This document shows, piece after piece, positions 10,859 through 23,157 of a stretch of DNA of 64,000 nt. This stretch comes from Planococcus citri (taxonomy: Eukaryota; Arthropoda; Insecta; Hemiptera; Pseudococcidae), in assembly GCF_950023065.1 (NCBI RefSeq), contig NC_088681.1:70714836-70778835 (forward strand), written 5' to 3'. The translations under genes were made by a program, and so were the position numbers. Each line of letters begins with the position of its first letter. Position 1 is the stretch's first letter. Below the pieces are notes generated by a model that ran no database searches, was not told the DNA's origin, and saw only the letters and a list, made by a program, of their open reading frames with translations.

Positions 10859-13389
10859 TATTTCTCAAATGTTATATTCTGAAGAGGCAGGTAAGCCAAA
10901 TCAGCATAAAAATTTTGGGCTTGAGCAAAAATTACGTCAAAAGAGAATGTAAGAACACCCCACAAGCCAAAACTTCAAGTGCTAATGCTAAGTTTCAGAA
11001 TTTTCTGAGCATGGTTTGGCGCTTAAAATGGTAGTGGATGCAACCCTCCCCAAACCCTTATGAACCTTGATACTGGCAAAAGTTCCAATTTAGTACCATT
11101 TTTAGTTTTTAAGATAACCCTGCTCGAACGTTGCAGGATGTCTATTTTCCTCAAAACTTTGAACACCCTCATCTCTCCTGCAAATGCACAATGAGAACGG
11201 TGATTTTTGCGCTATTCGTCTTATCCAGAGGAAAAATATTCAGAAAGTGCAAAAGTCGGGTGATTTGACACGGAATGACTTCTCCTTCTCTCCTGACGCG
11301 TCATAATTAAAGCCAACTATCAATATTGAAATGCTGCCAACCGAGTCCTAAATACACTTCGCAGAATCCTCTGTTGTCTTCATCACTCCTTGACGGACGA
11401 CTTCTTTCACAGTAAGACCTCTAAATTTATCTTGAGTCGAAAATTCTTTCGCCAAAATACCATCCCAGGGTGAATTTCAAACGAAATGCTTATAAAGTGC
11501 GTCTATACGAGTACGTACAATTGTACATAAAGAAATAGCATGCACACTTTTTCACTAACGGGTGTATTGATTTCCAGCACTACAATGAGGCGACTGACGA
11601 GCCGAATGACGACTCGATGTTGCTGTGTACAATATTTTTGAAACGAAATGAAAATTTTCACGCGACAAGCAATTTGACAAAGGCACATCCGCCGAAATGT
11701 GTCATCGTCGGTAGACGTGTTTAGTAAATCGACGCAAATGACTTTATAGTTTCACGCTGACGAGTGACGCTGCCGATGCCGATGCCGATGCCGCATCAAA
11801 CAATAATAATCAGCTATAGTTTAACGAGGGTGTTCGTTTATTAATCTTAACCGTTAAGATGTGTATTGTGTACAAATACGAGTAGCATACAGCTGACGTA
11901 GTCAAACACGACAGGCGACACTCGACAGCGACATTGACAATACCATATTCTAATTTCATTCGAGACGACGACTCGGCTTTATAGTCATTCCTTTTTGCTC
12001 GATTAATGGTTAAATCACCTTCGAACGATTTCATAAGCTCGAAGCGTCGCGCTTATAGACGTCATAATATGGTGGCAGAAAGTGGTTTGAATTCTCGCGC
12101 ATTTACGCAGATGGATGATGTCAAAGTTGCAAAATTGTTTCGTAATTTATTGTTTCCTTGTATTATATGTAGTAATAAGTATAAGTATTCTGAAGGAAGG
12201 GAAATGATTGAACTTGCGTAGTTTTACGATAGGTACCTATTGGTATTGTTGTCATATGAAAATTAAACTTCCAGAAAACGAATACGCCGTCAAATGACGC
12301 CTCATTTCACTCGGAATTTATTAATAAAAAGTTGAAGTTTTTGCTCTCAAAGATTTCACAAAGGACGGTTTTTATGGCATTTTTTTGAAAATATAAAATT
12401 TCCTAAAGATATTGCTGGAGGCTTCAAAACACCTAGAAACCATCTCCAATCGACTCAGCATGGTGATATTATAGAGAACAAGGTAAATTTTATCCTCTCA
12501 ACTTCATTTGGGTGAAATTTTGTAGAAATTTAATCGATTCCAAGATTCGAAAATGATGAAGATTTTAAATTTTATTACTTACGTATTTTTTTAGAGGTTA
12601 ACATTTTTCAATCCTCCTCCCCTTCCAATCTTCCAGCTGAAAAGAGTATAATTTCGCGTTTTTTTTTTCAAAGTTTTCAATTTTATGTAATCGCAAGAGT
12701 ATTTCTAAGCTGCTCATAACAGGCCGAGATCTGGTCTGAAATTGCTTTAATTGACTCATTTTTCAACAATTTTACTTCCCACTCACCGGAAAAAATTGTG
12801 AAAACAATTTATTTGCCCCCTTTTTTCAACTTTTTTTGTTTGTCATTCAAAGCACGTCAGTCATCTTTGAACATTGAATGATTTTAGTGTCTATTTTTTG
12901 AATGTTCATTGTTCTTGTCATTTTTGAACACAAACAATATTTTATGCACTTTTCGCTAAATTTGGCCAAAATTCATATTTTTCTGACGATTATAAATCAG
13001 TTCAATGAATTAATTTTTTTAGCGGTTTTATCTTTTTTTAATATAAATTTTCAAAATTTTTTGTGCAATTTTTACAAAATTAGTTTTGATTTAAAATTAT
13101 TTTCATATGTTTTCTTTAATGTTTTCATCTTTTTTTAACGTACTATCGCAATTTTATGCACAAATTGTTTTGTATTTGGCTAAAATTTCATCAGTTTTTG
13201 GCGATTTTGAATGATTTAAATGCTTTTTATGTGCTCTCGAGCCATTTTTGTCATTTTACTTTTTGGAGGCATGCCAATTCTCGAAAGTTTTAAATTCATA
13301 ATTTTTGTTCCCCCCTTCCCCACCCCATTTGATTTTCGCATTATCCGTTTAGAAAGTCTTCTTTTTGTTCCAAATAGTCCTTTTTTTTT
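10859..13389. other. Intergenic, no gene recognised
   Basis: No exon was recognised on either strand. A GATGCC hexamer repeats near 11770-11795. From about 12300 to 13210 the DNA is low-complexity AT-rich, with phrases shared with the other spacer regions (for example TGCTGGAGGCTTCAAAA near 12414). Confidence 0.5.
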
Positions 13390-14330
13390 GTCCAACTGCT
13401 GATAAGGTTTTGTTTTTTTTTTTTTTACTAAATTTGCCCAAGTCAACAAGTGTCAATCTTTGGAAAAGATGTCAAAAAGTGTCAACTTTTTTGGGGGAAG
13501 GGTAGGAGTTGAAAAGCATCAATTTTTGGAGGGAAAAAGGTCAAAAAGTGTCAATTTTTGTTGAAATAGTCAAGAAGTGTCAATTTTTGGCACAGTTGTT
13601 AAAAAGGGCCAATGTTTGCCAAAATTATCAAACAGTCCTATTCTTGCCAAAATTTCCAAAAAATCTGTTTCTGCCAAAATTCGAAATCGTCAAAAATTCC
13701 TGTTTATTATCAAAATTGTGAGAGTATGTCAATTTTTGGCGAGTTGACGAAAAGTCCTCTTTTTGTACAAAATTTGCCAAATATTAGTCATGTTCTTTGT
13801 CCAACTGTTTTGTAAGGTTTTATTTTTTGCGAAATTTGTCCAGTGTCAGTTTTTGAAAAAGTTGTCAAAAAGTGTCAATTTCGGGGGAGGAGAGGTCAAA
13901 AAGAGTCAATTTTTGGAGAAAAGGGTCAAAAATCGTCAATTTTTGATAAAATAGTCAAGAAGTGTCAATATTTGGCACAATTGTCAAAAAGGGTCAATTT
14001 TCGCAAAAATTATCAAACAGTCCTGTTCTAGCCAATTGTACTCAGGATTGCCCAAAAAATCCTGTTTTTGCCAAAATTCAAAATTGTCAAAAAATTTTGA
14101 CCAAAAATTGTACTGTCTTTTTGTCAAAATTCTCAGGAAGTAGTTTTTTGATAAGATGGGCAAATTGTCGCAATTTTTGTGCTTTTTTTGAAAAACCCTC
14201 CGTAAAACATTGATTTTTGGATTTCCTGCCTAAAAAACCCTCCTTTTTGTTTAAAAGTTTCCCAAAAAAAATCCTGTTTTTTTTTTACAAAATTGCTTGA
14301 AAACTTTTTTTTTGTCAAATCTTCATTTCA
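13390..14330. repeat. 29-bp tandem repeat array arranged in ~385-bp higher-order copies
   Basis: Units of 29 bp close to GTCAAAAAGTGTCAATTTTT plus GGCAAAATT follow each other, for example at 13442, 13569 and the next several units. The same series of variants recurs downstream: GTCAAGAAGTGTCAAT at 13569 and 13954, ATCAAACAGTCCT at 13627 and 14012, both 385 bp apart. A block of about 385 bp was therefore duplicated as a whole. The copies are degenerate and ORFs through them are by-products of the period. Similar but looser repeats occur at 48.4-48.9 kb and 58.44-58.55 kb. Confidence 0.8.
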
Positions 14331-15076
14331 ATGGGTATTTTCTCGTAATTTTTGGAATTTTGAAAATCGAGAACACGAAAAAACGCCACCTCAATTTTTT
14401 AATACGATAATAAACATGAAAATTTGTGCTCGGGGTAATTTTCGAACACGCGGACGCTACGGGGAGATCATTTTTCAACTTTTTAGCCAGTTTTCAGTAC
14501 TTTGTACGGCGGTAACACTGATTTTCACCAAAACTCAAAAATATCGCTTCCATGAACCCTAAACATAGCGAAAGTTTCGAATTTGTAGCATTTTCAGTTT
14601 TCAAAGTTGACCCTGCTCACACGATAAAATATCCCTATTATTTTCAATATTTTGAGCAGCCCTATCTTCCATGCAAATGCTCTTTGAGAAGTACTGTTTA
14701 CGCCATTCGTCATTTTTTCCAAGAAATCACTGATCCCCAAGAACAGAAAACTCGTTCATTTGATATGGAATAATCTGGAGGTGAAAGTTTCACAGAAAGT
14801 ACTAACCAAGTTTCATTTTAAATGGTCGACTATAATAATGTTTTGTATTCACGTGAGACTTGCATTTCGTACGTGTGGTGATAAGTCGAAGACAAAATGA
14901 TGAGGTGCGAACTGTAGCAATTGAACAATAATGAGTAGTCCAGTGACAGATTACTTAGGTACTCATTTAGGCAAATAGTGATAGGTGAACAATTGAGGGT
15001 AGGTACTTTTAGAATATATTCGTATTTAGATGCCAATAGATTAACACAAAGTAAACGATGAAAATGTGAGACATAC
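14331..15076. other. No gene recognised; presumed intron side of the KCTD-like gene
   Basis: This stretch lies 3' of the KCTD-like exon on the minus strand and so probably belongs to its first coding intron. I see no further KCTD exon in it. Confidence 0.4.
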
Positions 15077-15388
15077 CTGTGGTTTAAGTATATCGATCAT
15101 TTTGGTAAGTCCGTAATAAGTGGCTTCTTTGATAAGACGATCTCGTTCGCGAAAAGCCTGCGGAAGATTCAACGCCTGGTCCCTCAAGAAATCTAACACA
15201 TATCGAAATAACACTCCATCCCTATCGATGAAATATTTGCCTTTGGCGTCTTTCAAAGGTGGATCCTTTTTGCCGCTGAATAAATGACACAAATGCGATT
15301 CCGGATCCAGAGTAAGCGTTTTCAGAGACGTCGTGTAAAAAACACCGCCAACGTTTAATTCGATAACTTCCGGAAAATCTGTCGCCAT
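15077..15388 (-). CDS. BTB/POZ (T1-type) domain protein of the KCTD8/12/16-like group, first coding exon
   Basis: The exon encodes 104 residues starting MATDFPEVIELNVGG at 15388. The start has an AAAATGG context and lies 22 bases after a plausible splice acceptor (GCAG at 15414-15411). The T1/BTB fold signature is clear: ELNVGG...TTSLKTL, a GKYFIDRDG block, LFRYVLDFLRD and KEATYYGL. The order matches KCTD proteins and is nearest, by memory, to KCTD8/12/16 (Drosophila Ktl), cytosolic subunits that tune GABA-B receptor signalling. The exon ends in phase 0 at a GTATGT donor (15076-15071). The C-terminal exon or exons, which should carry the second conserved domain, were not found and may lie far to the left beyond a long intron. 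The frame upstream of the ATG to 15526 is intron or 5' UTR. KCTD6/21 is a less likely alternative. Confidence 0.85.
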
Positions 15389-15410
15389 TTTAGATACGGA
15401 AGCGAATATA

Positions 15411-18400
15411 CTGCAAATATGTATAAAATACGAACGCGAACCGGCAACGTACGAATAATTTTCGCGATAGATAGGTGTGGGGAAAAAAAGGCGCGAAAAC
15501 AAACTAGATAATATAGGAATCAACAATCACAACAACCGAGAAACCGAGAATCAACAACCAAAATCGACAATGTGTAGATATAATTTTCTCAAGTCAAGTC
15601 ATCGCAACGTTAAAACGTAAGTTGTTGAAAATTTGTTGGCGATTGCGAGCACGAGCGTGCGAGTGACGGGTACGCTGGTCGTGCAGTAAACTCCACGCGT
15701 TTCTCTATGAAATTCCCAAAAACTCGTCGAGTTCGCATGCTTTTCAGGTCTTTATTCATCGGCGCAACGCGCGCGCTTTTGTGGTATTTCGTCATCCGGC
15801 CAGTTTTCTATTTTCGTATTGCGAATACGTGAATGTAATTTTTGATAGCGGACCGCGCTGCGGCTCTGCCGCCCTGCGCCGCGCCTTAAAACGGCTAACT
15901 GGCAATTTTCGGCACCGGTGGGCAGTTAAAATGCTTCCAGCTTCTATACCACACATATACATAGACATACTCGTACAGCGTACACCAGTACACCATACCC
16001 GATCCCTTCACCCCTTCGTACCCTCTTTCTCTCTCTCTCTCTCTCTCTCGAGTACTATAACAATGTGTACCAACAATATTTAGCCATTTTACCATTTTAC
16101 CATTTTAGTATTCGTATATCGTGCGTTTAAAACTTCTTCGTACCTACATAAACAGCCGAACAATGCTCACGAAAAGCACCACTAACAGGTAAATTCGTTC
16201 GTAAGCTAGCCCTATTTACCAGCAGATTTATTCGATGCTCACTGCTCAGTGGCAGTACCTTTCTCGTACTAAAATTTCGGTCCATACAACGTAGGCTATC
16301 GCTGTGAACCTTTTACTATATCTCGGCGAATCATTTACATCATGAGTAAAGGGTGGAAAGGTTCTCAGTTTAATAATTAAAGCTTGAAAGTAGTCAAATC
16401 GCAGGTACCTGCTACTTCATCTTTGTATTACAATCTTTGTCTCATCAAAAAGAAGATTAGTTTACAGGACAAACTATTTTCTGAAACGAAAAAGAGCCAA
16501 CAAGTTTGAAATCACTGTTAAAAATTTTAGGGATTGAAAAAAAAAATCACTAGATTTTTTGATTGCATAGTCTTTCAAAGGAACAACGAAGTTCTAATTT
16601 GTCAGCGTAATTTTAAACGTTATCCACTGTGGACCATCGCTCTTCCCTCTCCACCACCCAACCCTACCCCTCAAGATGCAAATTTTCACTCAATCAGCGA
16701 TATTCTCATACTCGTGAAATGTTCGAACCGAACATTCGAACAAGAAACGAGCTCCGTACAACGAGTCCAACTTCACTGCCTGCGAGCGTCGCGTCTACCA
16801 TGTAGTGCGAACGTGTTAATAAAATTGCATACCCAGTTCGCCGTAAATACGCAAAATCCAAGATCATGCAACACAGCTCTGGACAAAAATACGTTTTGAT
16901 TGGTGAAGTGTAACGCGATGCTTCTAGCGTTATTTTGTGTCTCATTACAAGGGCTGCAAATGTCGAGGCCAAAAATTCAGCATTCGCGTACAGGGTGTCC
17001 CGAAAATCATGCGACATGATTTTTTTTTTAGAAAATAGGAAATCTTTCGACCGAGTTGTTAAATATGATTTTAGAATTAATTAATTTTTATTCTAATAGA
17101 GGAACCTTTTGACCTCTTACTCTCCAATTACAACAAAGTGAAACTACCTAGATCGAATCGAATTTTCAAAAATTCGTAAGGAAGCGTTTTGAGAACTCTC
17201 ACTCTCCGATTTCAGTGAAGTAAAACTAGATCGAAAGGGCTTGTTCTAAAACGCCAACAACCAAAATTTCAAAAGATGGAGTTCATTTTCGGAATTTTTG
17301 AAAATTTAAAAAAGGTGTTTCAAGGGTAATTTTTAAACTTTTTCACGAGCAATGTTAACCATTGTAAATAATTCCTTCAATTTAACCCCCATCCCCCCCC
17401 CTCATCGACAACTACTAGTTTTAGACCGAAGTGGAAGTGGAGCCTTCAGAGATATTTTAATTTTCTATGATACAGAAACTTGAAATCACTCTGAAAAGGC
17501 TAAAAATGAACTTTGAGACCTATAACTTTGGTCGATGCTTATTGAGCACTCTCTCGACAGTTTTGAATGGTTACTGCAAAATTTCAGGAATGTAAGTTCA
17601 AAAGTGAATTTTAGATCAATTCGTAAATTCCAAAAAGTGAAAAATTTCGAATTTTTCCAGAAATTTCGAATCGCGTTGAAAGAGCCAAAAATGAACTATG
17701 TACCAGTTCAATAATGAATTTTTGACCATCTTCTCCTCTCCTCCCCTCCCCTCACACTTGAGAAGAAGTGAATTGCAGTTATACTACTTGAAGACAGGAG
17801 TGAGAAGGAGTGAAAACAATCAAATAAAAATGCTATGGTAATCCTCTTAAAAATTTTTCAGTATTCAACTCATCCTCTTTCATTTTTCCACATTTCATTC
17901 TCTCCCCCTCCAATTTACTTGTCCATTAGACTCCTTTTCCCACACTAGGCCATTATCAAGTTGATTCCCTTGCACTTTTACATGTATCCATCTCCCCTAC
18001 TCTCCTCTTCTCCACATCCCTCTTCTTCAATTATAATTTATTCAAATTCAATTCATTTTGAAAAAATTTTGTATGATTTTTGAAAATACTTATTCATAAA
18101 AAATATCTAAAATTCAAAGTTGAGATTTTTTGAAAGATCAATTTTTAAAAGCCTCTCAGAAGTTTGGGGCTATGATTTGAAAAATTGAAAAAAAAAAATC
18201 GAGAATTCATATTTATTTTTGATGTTTACGATTATGAACTTTTCATGCTGTCATTTGCAAAACCATTACGGGGACCAAATTCTACAATTTTGGCCCCCAT
18301 TGGTCTTCCAAATTTCTGAAGAAACGAAAAAATCGTGTGTCATTTGGTTTATTAGGTTTCTGGGGACACTGAAAAGGAGTACTCAGTTTTTTCAAAAAAA

Positions 18401-21354
18401 AAAAATAATAATAATAATATGTAATACTTCACAAAATAGTTCAAGTAACCAGAAAAGTTCAAAAAAGTAGCCAAAAAAGCAAAAAAAAAAAAATTATAAA
18501 ACAAGTGCAAAACATTTTAATGCAGAAAAAAAATCACCAAAAGATAGAAAACTGTTCAATTCAATTCGAGATTAAAATAAAACTAAGAGGTTTTGGCGGT
18601 TTCAGCAAAAAGTAGTACTTTTTGTCCAATATTAACGAAAAAAATATGCATTTTTACAATTTTTGTAGAAAAAGTGAGACTATGGAGTATTAAAATACTA
18701 ACATCAGCTTAATTCTTCGATTCTGTGCCAGTAAGTAATGCCCATTGCCCATAGTAGCTACGTATAACACAATTTCTGGAATTTTCAATAAATTTTAGGA
18801 GCCAATGAAAGCATTGCAAGCACCGAATAAAAAAAAAACAATCTGATATTCGTATTCAGCGAACCCAAGTGTACTTGACAAACCTTTATATCACACCATT
18901 TTTTTTTTCAATTTTCCGGAAATTTGAAGGGGCAAACAGACATGTCGGAGGGGTGAAATTGTTTTTCAAATTTTTAAATCAATATTCGGAAATTTTGCAT
19001 ACTTTTGAAGATAGAGCTTTCAAACAAAGCTCAACTTTGAAATTTTCAGCTCTCAAGATGTCCACCTTCGATTTGAACGAGGCCACGATTTTCGGAAAGA
19101 GTATGATCTAAAATTTCCACAACCACGATTTCAGCTACTGAACTGATTTTTGATAATTTTCTGAAAATTCAAACCCCTTTCCCTCTTCGTATCTAGCCAC
19201 ATTCACTCAAGGCCGAAGAACAGTCAAAATTTTTATAATTCAGTAAACGGTCGATAAGGCTGTTGCCAATTGACTCCATATCTCTCCTCCCCTCCTCTCT
19301 CACCACGTCGATTTTAGAAGTATTTAAAGTTTCCCTAATGATTTTTCACAGATCCAATGCCATAAATCTGACAACCAACTAGGACGACCTTTCATTTCCT
19401 TTTCTCGAAGCCTATCATATTTCGGTAGGAAGTAGGAAGGAACCAAGTATGTCAAATGTCAGAAAAATTCCGCGATCGTTGATCAAGTAAGTATAAGTCA
19501 GCATTTAAACTGTTTTCACGCTTCCTTGATTTCTAGTTTGAAGGTAGCGATTAATTTTTTATGAAATTGTAATATCGCGTGTCAAGTCGAGCGTAATGGG
19601 CGAGCCGTTTATTTGTATAATTTAATTTTAAAACGTCTCGCAGGAGTAATTTTTTTCGAGCGAAAGTACTTTTAAAGGTATTTGACCCACTACGGCAGCA
19701 ACACACTCAATCAAAGTAAACAATAAATGTACGATTAATACACACGCGCTGTGTGTATTTTTGGAATCATTAATCAAAAAGAAATTTAAAATGGGAATAA
19801 AAACGGGGAAAAAATACGTAGGCTAGGTAAGGTATGTAGTATAATATTTTCTTTATTTCCTCGTATAAATCTTATTAGAGTTGGCTATGTATATGCCTAA
19901 TACGAGTACATATTGAGATCGTAAATTGAAACGGAAAAGTGTCAACAAAAATTCAAAAAACGGGTGACTACCTACCTAAATTCGAGAGGATTTTTTTTTT
20001 TTTTTGAGAATTGAGAAGTCCGAGCTAATGACGAAGACCAAATATTTGATCAATCAGTTGGGAGGGTGATAATTTCAAAAAAAATAATGCTCGATCAACA
20101 CTCGAATGGGTAATTAGGTTTTAATTTAAACTCGTAGGTGCTCTTGTACATACAAAACGATTGCGAAATTATTTTCATTTTTTTTTTATTATAAAATTTA
20201 CGCAGATTCTCGTCTCAGTCGTCCTGATATATACGACTGAATTAAGTAAGTAAACAATAAGAGGACAAGCAGTAGTAGATGCATTATACGTATTACGTGA
20301 GAATATTTTGAAACAACGCGATGACGTAATGCCAGAGCATCCAGCATCCTTCTTCGTCCATCTGCGGAGTTTTTGTTTAGACAGTTTTATTGTTGAAAAT
20401 GCGATACCTACGTAGCGTATCTTTAGCAGCTACGAGTAGGTATATCCAGCTATTCTTATACTTGTAGAGCTGCTGCTACACCAGCACCAGCGCCAGCACT
20501 CGAAAAATACTCGTAATACAGGTATATGTATCCTATTTCGTATGCCTGCTCTTCAAAACACATTCATTAACATTTCTATCCGCTACGTTTGCAAAAGCAA
20601 ACATACCGAGCTTTCCTTCCTCCTTTCGTTCACTCGCAGATTCGTTTCCGCTATACACAATGGGTAGGGTAAGTAGGTAATGCTGAATCACAACGAAATT
20701 TCAAATCTAAGTGGCTTGCGAGTTGCGAGTCGGAAAAATGAAACCGGCCGAGTCTTAACAACAGCTTAATAGGTATCTCGTTAATGAGCGAAATGCTTTC
20801 GACGTTTTATTCGTCGAGTCGCGAATTGTAAAAGCGGCGCAAAAAAAAATATCGTATTGTTGATAAGCATTATTCATCTGAAATATACGAATAAATAGTA
20901 TTTTTTTTCTTTCTATTATTTATTTGCATTTCTTTTTTCTAAATGCAAATTTAAATACTTAGTTATACGAAGGAAAGAATTCAAATTATCGATAGACTTT
21001 TAAAGGTAATCCTCTCGGTCTTTGTTAAAAATTAATTCAGCACCTTTGAACATCAATTACCATACCCAGCGAGTTGAATTGAAAATTCTGAGTTTTATCT
21101 CTTCGTTATACCCACTTTCTATTCAAATTTCACTCAAAATAACATCAAAAATGGATTCATTGTTTTTGAAATTTACACATACTTATTTGATATTCAACAC
21201 GATGAATTTGAATATTTTCAAGTAAAAGCGATCTCATCAGCAGCCCCATAAATTCTTTGGCAGAATTTTGAAAATGGGAAAAATAAAGTTCTCGATCAAG
21301 GTCCAGATCAGCTGGAAATTCGGAATTTTTTATAGCCAATGAAAATGCCGCGAA
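15411..21354. other. Long intergenic stretch, no gene recognised
   Basis: No convincing exon was found. 15840-15890 is an isolated GC-rich patch upstream of the KCTD-like exon and could be part of its promoter. A (CT)n microsatellite lies at 16025-16049. 17000-18900 is low-complexity AT-rich spacer with homopolymer runs. 19600-21000 has many TACGAGTA-type strings. Nothing else can be supported. Confidence 0.45.
16025..16049. repeat. (CT)n microsatellite
   Basis: About eleven uninterrupted CT dinucleotides follow CCCTCTTT and end at CTCGAGT. Confidence 0.9.
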
Positions 21355-22164
21355 GAAATTCTTGGATGTAAGAACATACAGAGGTCTAGAAATAGGCACT
21401 GACCATCATTTTGTTCAAGGAGAAATGAGAATGGAAACAACAAGAATACCAGCCAGGAAAAATGAAAAGAAAATCAACACAAGAGCCCTGGATGACCCAA
21501 CCAACCAATGGCTGTACCAAAGACGGATGAACATCATAAGTGAAGAGATACTAAAAAGCCAGGACATAGAAGAAGAATGGAAAAATATTCAAATCCATTG
21601 TGATAAAAGCGGCAAAAGAAAGCTTAGGAATGGTTCCTTGCAGAATCTGGGTAAAGCGAATAAAGAATTGGGACAATGAAATCCAAGAACTCGTACAAAA
21701 GAAAAGATAGGCATTTAGAAAATTCATGAGCTCAAAAAGTCAGGTTGATAGTGAAGAATATCGAAAACAGCCGGCAAAAGTCAAGAGAAAGTCTAGGAAA
21801 TTACAGAGAGAGAGCTGGGAAAATTTTGTCACATTCCTGGAGCATGACACATACAAGTTGCGGCCAAAGGTGTATATAAAATCATAAGGATGCCAAAAAT
21901 TAAAATCAATGATGCAAAGGAATACTTTGAAGAACTCTGGAGTGATGAAAATGCACAAGATACAAAGATAGAAGATAAAATTGGAGAAATAGAAGACAGA
22001 ATTTCATTTAAAGAGTTACAAGAAGCTTTGAAAACAGCGAAAAATGCAAAATGCAAAAGCTCCAGGAGAAGATGGCATACCAACAGAATTGTACAAATAC
22101 GCAAGTGGTGAATTTAAAAGAAGACTGCTGGAATTCCTAAATATGATGTACCTACCAAGAAGAA

Positions 22165-22611
22165 CGCTCGGTGGCGTAGTGGGTTGAGCCACAGCTTTTT
22201 AAACAAGAGATTGTGGGTTCAAATCCCGCTAGAGATGCAGGCTTTAACGTGTAATGTATACACTGTAGTGCATTTAACATCTATTACACGTTAAGCTCCG
22301 GGCACCAGAACAGCAGAGGCAACAGAAATGCACGCAATCTGTTGCTGGTATCAGAAAGCTGTAACTGGTTGAGCACCTATAGGTAGCAGTGATTACTGAA
22401 CTCAGGGTTGTAAAAACCCGGCTAGTGATGTATGAGCTACTTTGTAGATAGCGTAGAAAGCAACGGGAAGCTACTACGTGTTAGCTAAAAAAAAAATGTC
22501 GATTCCCTAGAATAATTGCAGTGGCATATAGACATTCGCCTCACCCTGTTAGGGTACCACTTAATGCGATTTCCAATGTACTGTAAAGGATATGGAACCA
22601 CGATGACGATG
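22165..22611 (+). mobile_element. tRNA-derived SINE inserted in the RTE-like element
   Basis: A polymerase III promoter is visible: box A TGGCGTAGTGG at 22172-22182, and box B GGTTCAAATCC at 22216-22226, spaced as in a tRNA gene. The body follows and the 3' end is a short GATGACGATG tail. The 11-bp string ACCAAGAAGAA flanks the insert at 22154-22164 and 22612-22622, and the RTE reading frame resumes right after it, so both ends are fixed. At 447 bp it is long for a SINE. An internal A-run at 22489-22498 could mean a composite of two parts. I do not recognise the family. Confidence 0.9.
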
Positions 22612-22899
22612 ACCAAGAAGAAAAGGTACCTGAAGAATTCAAAACAGCAATTGTATGTAATACCACTATTCAAGAAAGGTGATATGCTAAACCTGAAAAT
22701 CTAACGAGGAATAAGTCTGCTCAACACCTGCTACAAGATATATGCGAAAATACTGGCAAAGAAAGTCAAAATGGATTTAAAAAAGGAAGATCATGCACTG
22801 ACACAAGTTATACAGTAAAACTACTGATGGATAAAAGGATCGAATACAACCTAGAAACACACATGTGCTTTATCCTTAGATCTGGAAAAAGCATGCATA

Positions 22900-23157
22900 T
22901 GAGGAGCTCATTGCAAAAATAGCCCTTGTCCAAAATGAAAATAAAAAACAAGCAAGACAAAAAGCCACTGTAAAGTCCTGATGAATTGGTATAGTGTATT
23001 CAAAGTGATTTTTTATCAACTTGAGTATTTCCTGTTACCCTCAGAAAAACTTTTAGAGGGCTTTCATACTGATGCATCCATACAATGCAGTGGAGAAAAG
23101 AACCTCCCCAATTTTTTTTTCAAAGTGACAATGGCTATTTTTGCAATGAGCTCCTTA
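22900..23157. mobile_element. TA-flanked MITE with ~32-bp terminal inverted repeats
   Basis: The left end begins TGAGGAGCTCATTGCAAAAA and the right end in reverse complement begins TAAGGAGCTCATTGCAAAAA. Similarity runs on through ATAGCC and TTGTC. TA lies on both sides (22898-22899 and 23158-23159). Short length, no ORF and a TA duplication fit a Tc1/mariner-type MITE. It separates the DLEKA and DRVNRKK parts of the host RT. Confidence 0.85.

Noticed and set aside
13390..14330. CRISPR-like regular repeats of 29 bp
   Set aside because: The units are contiguous without unique spacers, are degenerate, and lie in a eukaryotic genome; it is a tandem repeat.
15389..15526. N-terminal extension of the KCTD-like frame to 15526
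   Set aside because: It crosses a good splice acceptor at 15411-15414 and has no KCTD-like character; the ATG at 15388 matches the family start.
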